Both the position numbers and the translations under genes were made by a program. The notes beneath the pieces are model-generated. The model was not told the DNA's origin. It did not search any database and saw only the letters and a list, made by a program, of their open reading frames with translations. Shown here piece by piece: positions 63,851 to 64,000 of a stretch of 64,000 nt of DNA. Every line of letters begins with the position of its first letter. Positions within the stretch are counted from its first letter, which is position 1. The stretch covers positions 23,515,001 to 23,579,000 of the forward strand of contig CM049398.1 of assembly GCA_026929865.2 (NCBI GenBank), written 5' to 3'. This DNA is from Hyperoplus lanceolatus (taxonomy: Eukaryota > Chordata > Actinopteri > Uranoscopiformes > Ammodytidae).

Positions 63851-64000
63851 GTTAAAGTGGTGCACAGTAGAGTCCCTGTCTACAAAGGCAGTCAAACAAA
63901 TCTGTCTATTGTTCAAATCACCACACTCTGGACCTTCAAAGGGAACTTGGGTTCCCTTTGAAATACATGCGGGCCATGGTGTGTCCCAGTTTTAACGAGT

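Larger units (their letters stand above)
60548..64000 (+). other. ets1: 3' UTR / downstream region of ets1
   Basis: The stop codon is followed by AT-rich non-coding sequence to the end of the window. It holds a (TG)n array at 60792-60848, many T-runs, and sites matching microRNA seeds (see findings). No exact AATAAA or ATTAAA was found by eye, so the polyadenylation site is either a variant (TATAAA-like strings occur near 63303 and 63512) or beyond the window. Vertebrate ETS1 has a long 3' UTR, so most of this stretch being UTR is plausible. Confidence 0.65.

Overview
The window is vertebrate nuclear DNA, most likely from a ray-finned (teleost) fish. The evidence is one spread-out gene with GT/AG introns, very dense (CA)n/(TG)n and (GA)n microsatellites, fish-style hAT and foldback transposons, an L2/CR1-like LINE and tRNA-derived SINEs. 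The only convincing cellular gene is ets1, on the + strand, which fills about the last two thirds of the window. It encodes the ETS-family transcription factor Ets-1. I assigned it by reading the spliced exons: a MAPK-site N terminus, a Pointed (PNT) domain, an acidic/serine-rich autoinhibitory region, and a near-complete match to the vertebrate Ets-1 DNA-binding domain ending in DVKPDTDE.

Layout. Bases 1-21.1 kb hold no supportable gene: 5' flank of ets1 with microsatellites, a 132-bp foldback element (5562-5693) and a nested transposon cluster (14.0-16.3 kb). A probable non-coding first exon ends at 21292. Two coding exons (22714-22782 and 26882-27029) give the long, p68-type N terminus. 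An alternative coding first exon at 36436-36502 gives the short, p54-type N terminus. Both splice to the shared exon at 51006, followed by exons at 51787, 52344, 53344, 54905, 59660 and 60332, with the stop at 60545-60547. The p54-type reading totals 435 aa (433 from the second ATG) and the p68-type 485 aa. The introns carry an L2/CR1-type LINE with a partial reverse-transcriptase reading frame (33.1-34.2 kb), a tRNA-derived SINE (37.8-38.1 kb), older SINE fragments, a 1475-bp hAT element with a perfect 8-bp target duplication (45691-47165), and two copies of a short transposon next to ets1 exons. About 3.4 kb after the stop is 3' UTR or flank.

How it works together: two promoters feed one common 3' module. 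Every common internal exon from 51006 to 55165 is phase 1-1 and a multiple of 3 nt long, so any of them can be skipped in frame. The most notable structure is at the 53344-53589 exon. Its 3' splice site is preceded by about 234 bp of almost pure (TG)n and no AG, with the best branch site about 278 nt upstream, and a complementary (CA)n lies 283 nt downstream. This could favour exon skipping or circular RNA. I found no system unrelated to ets1 and no protein-coding gene other than ets1 and transposon remnants.
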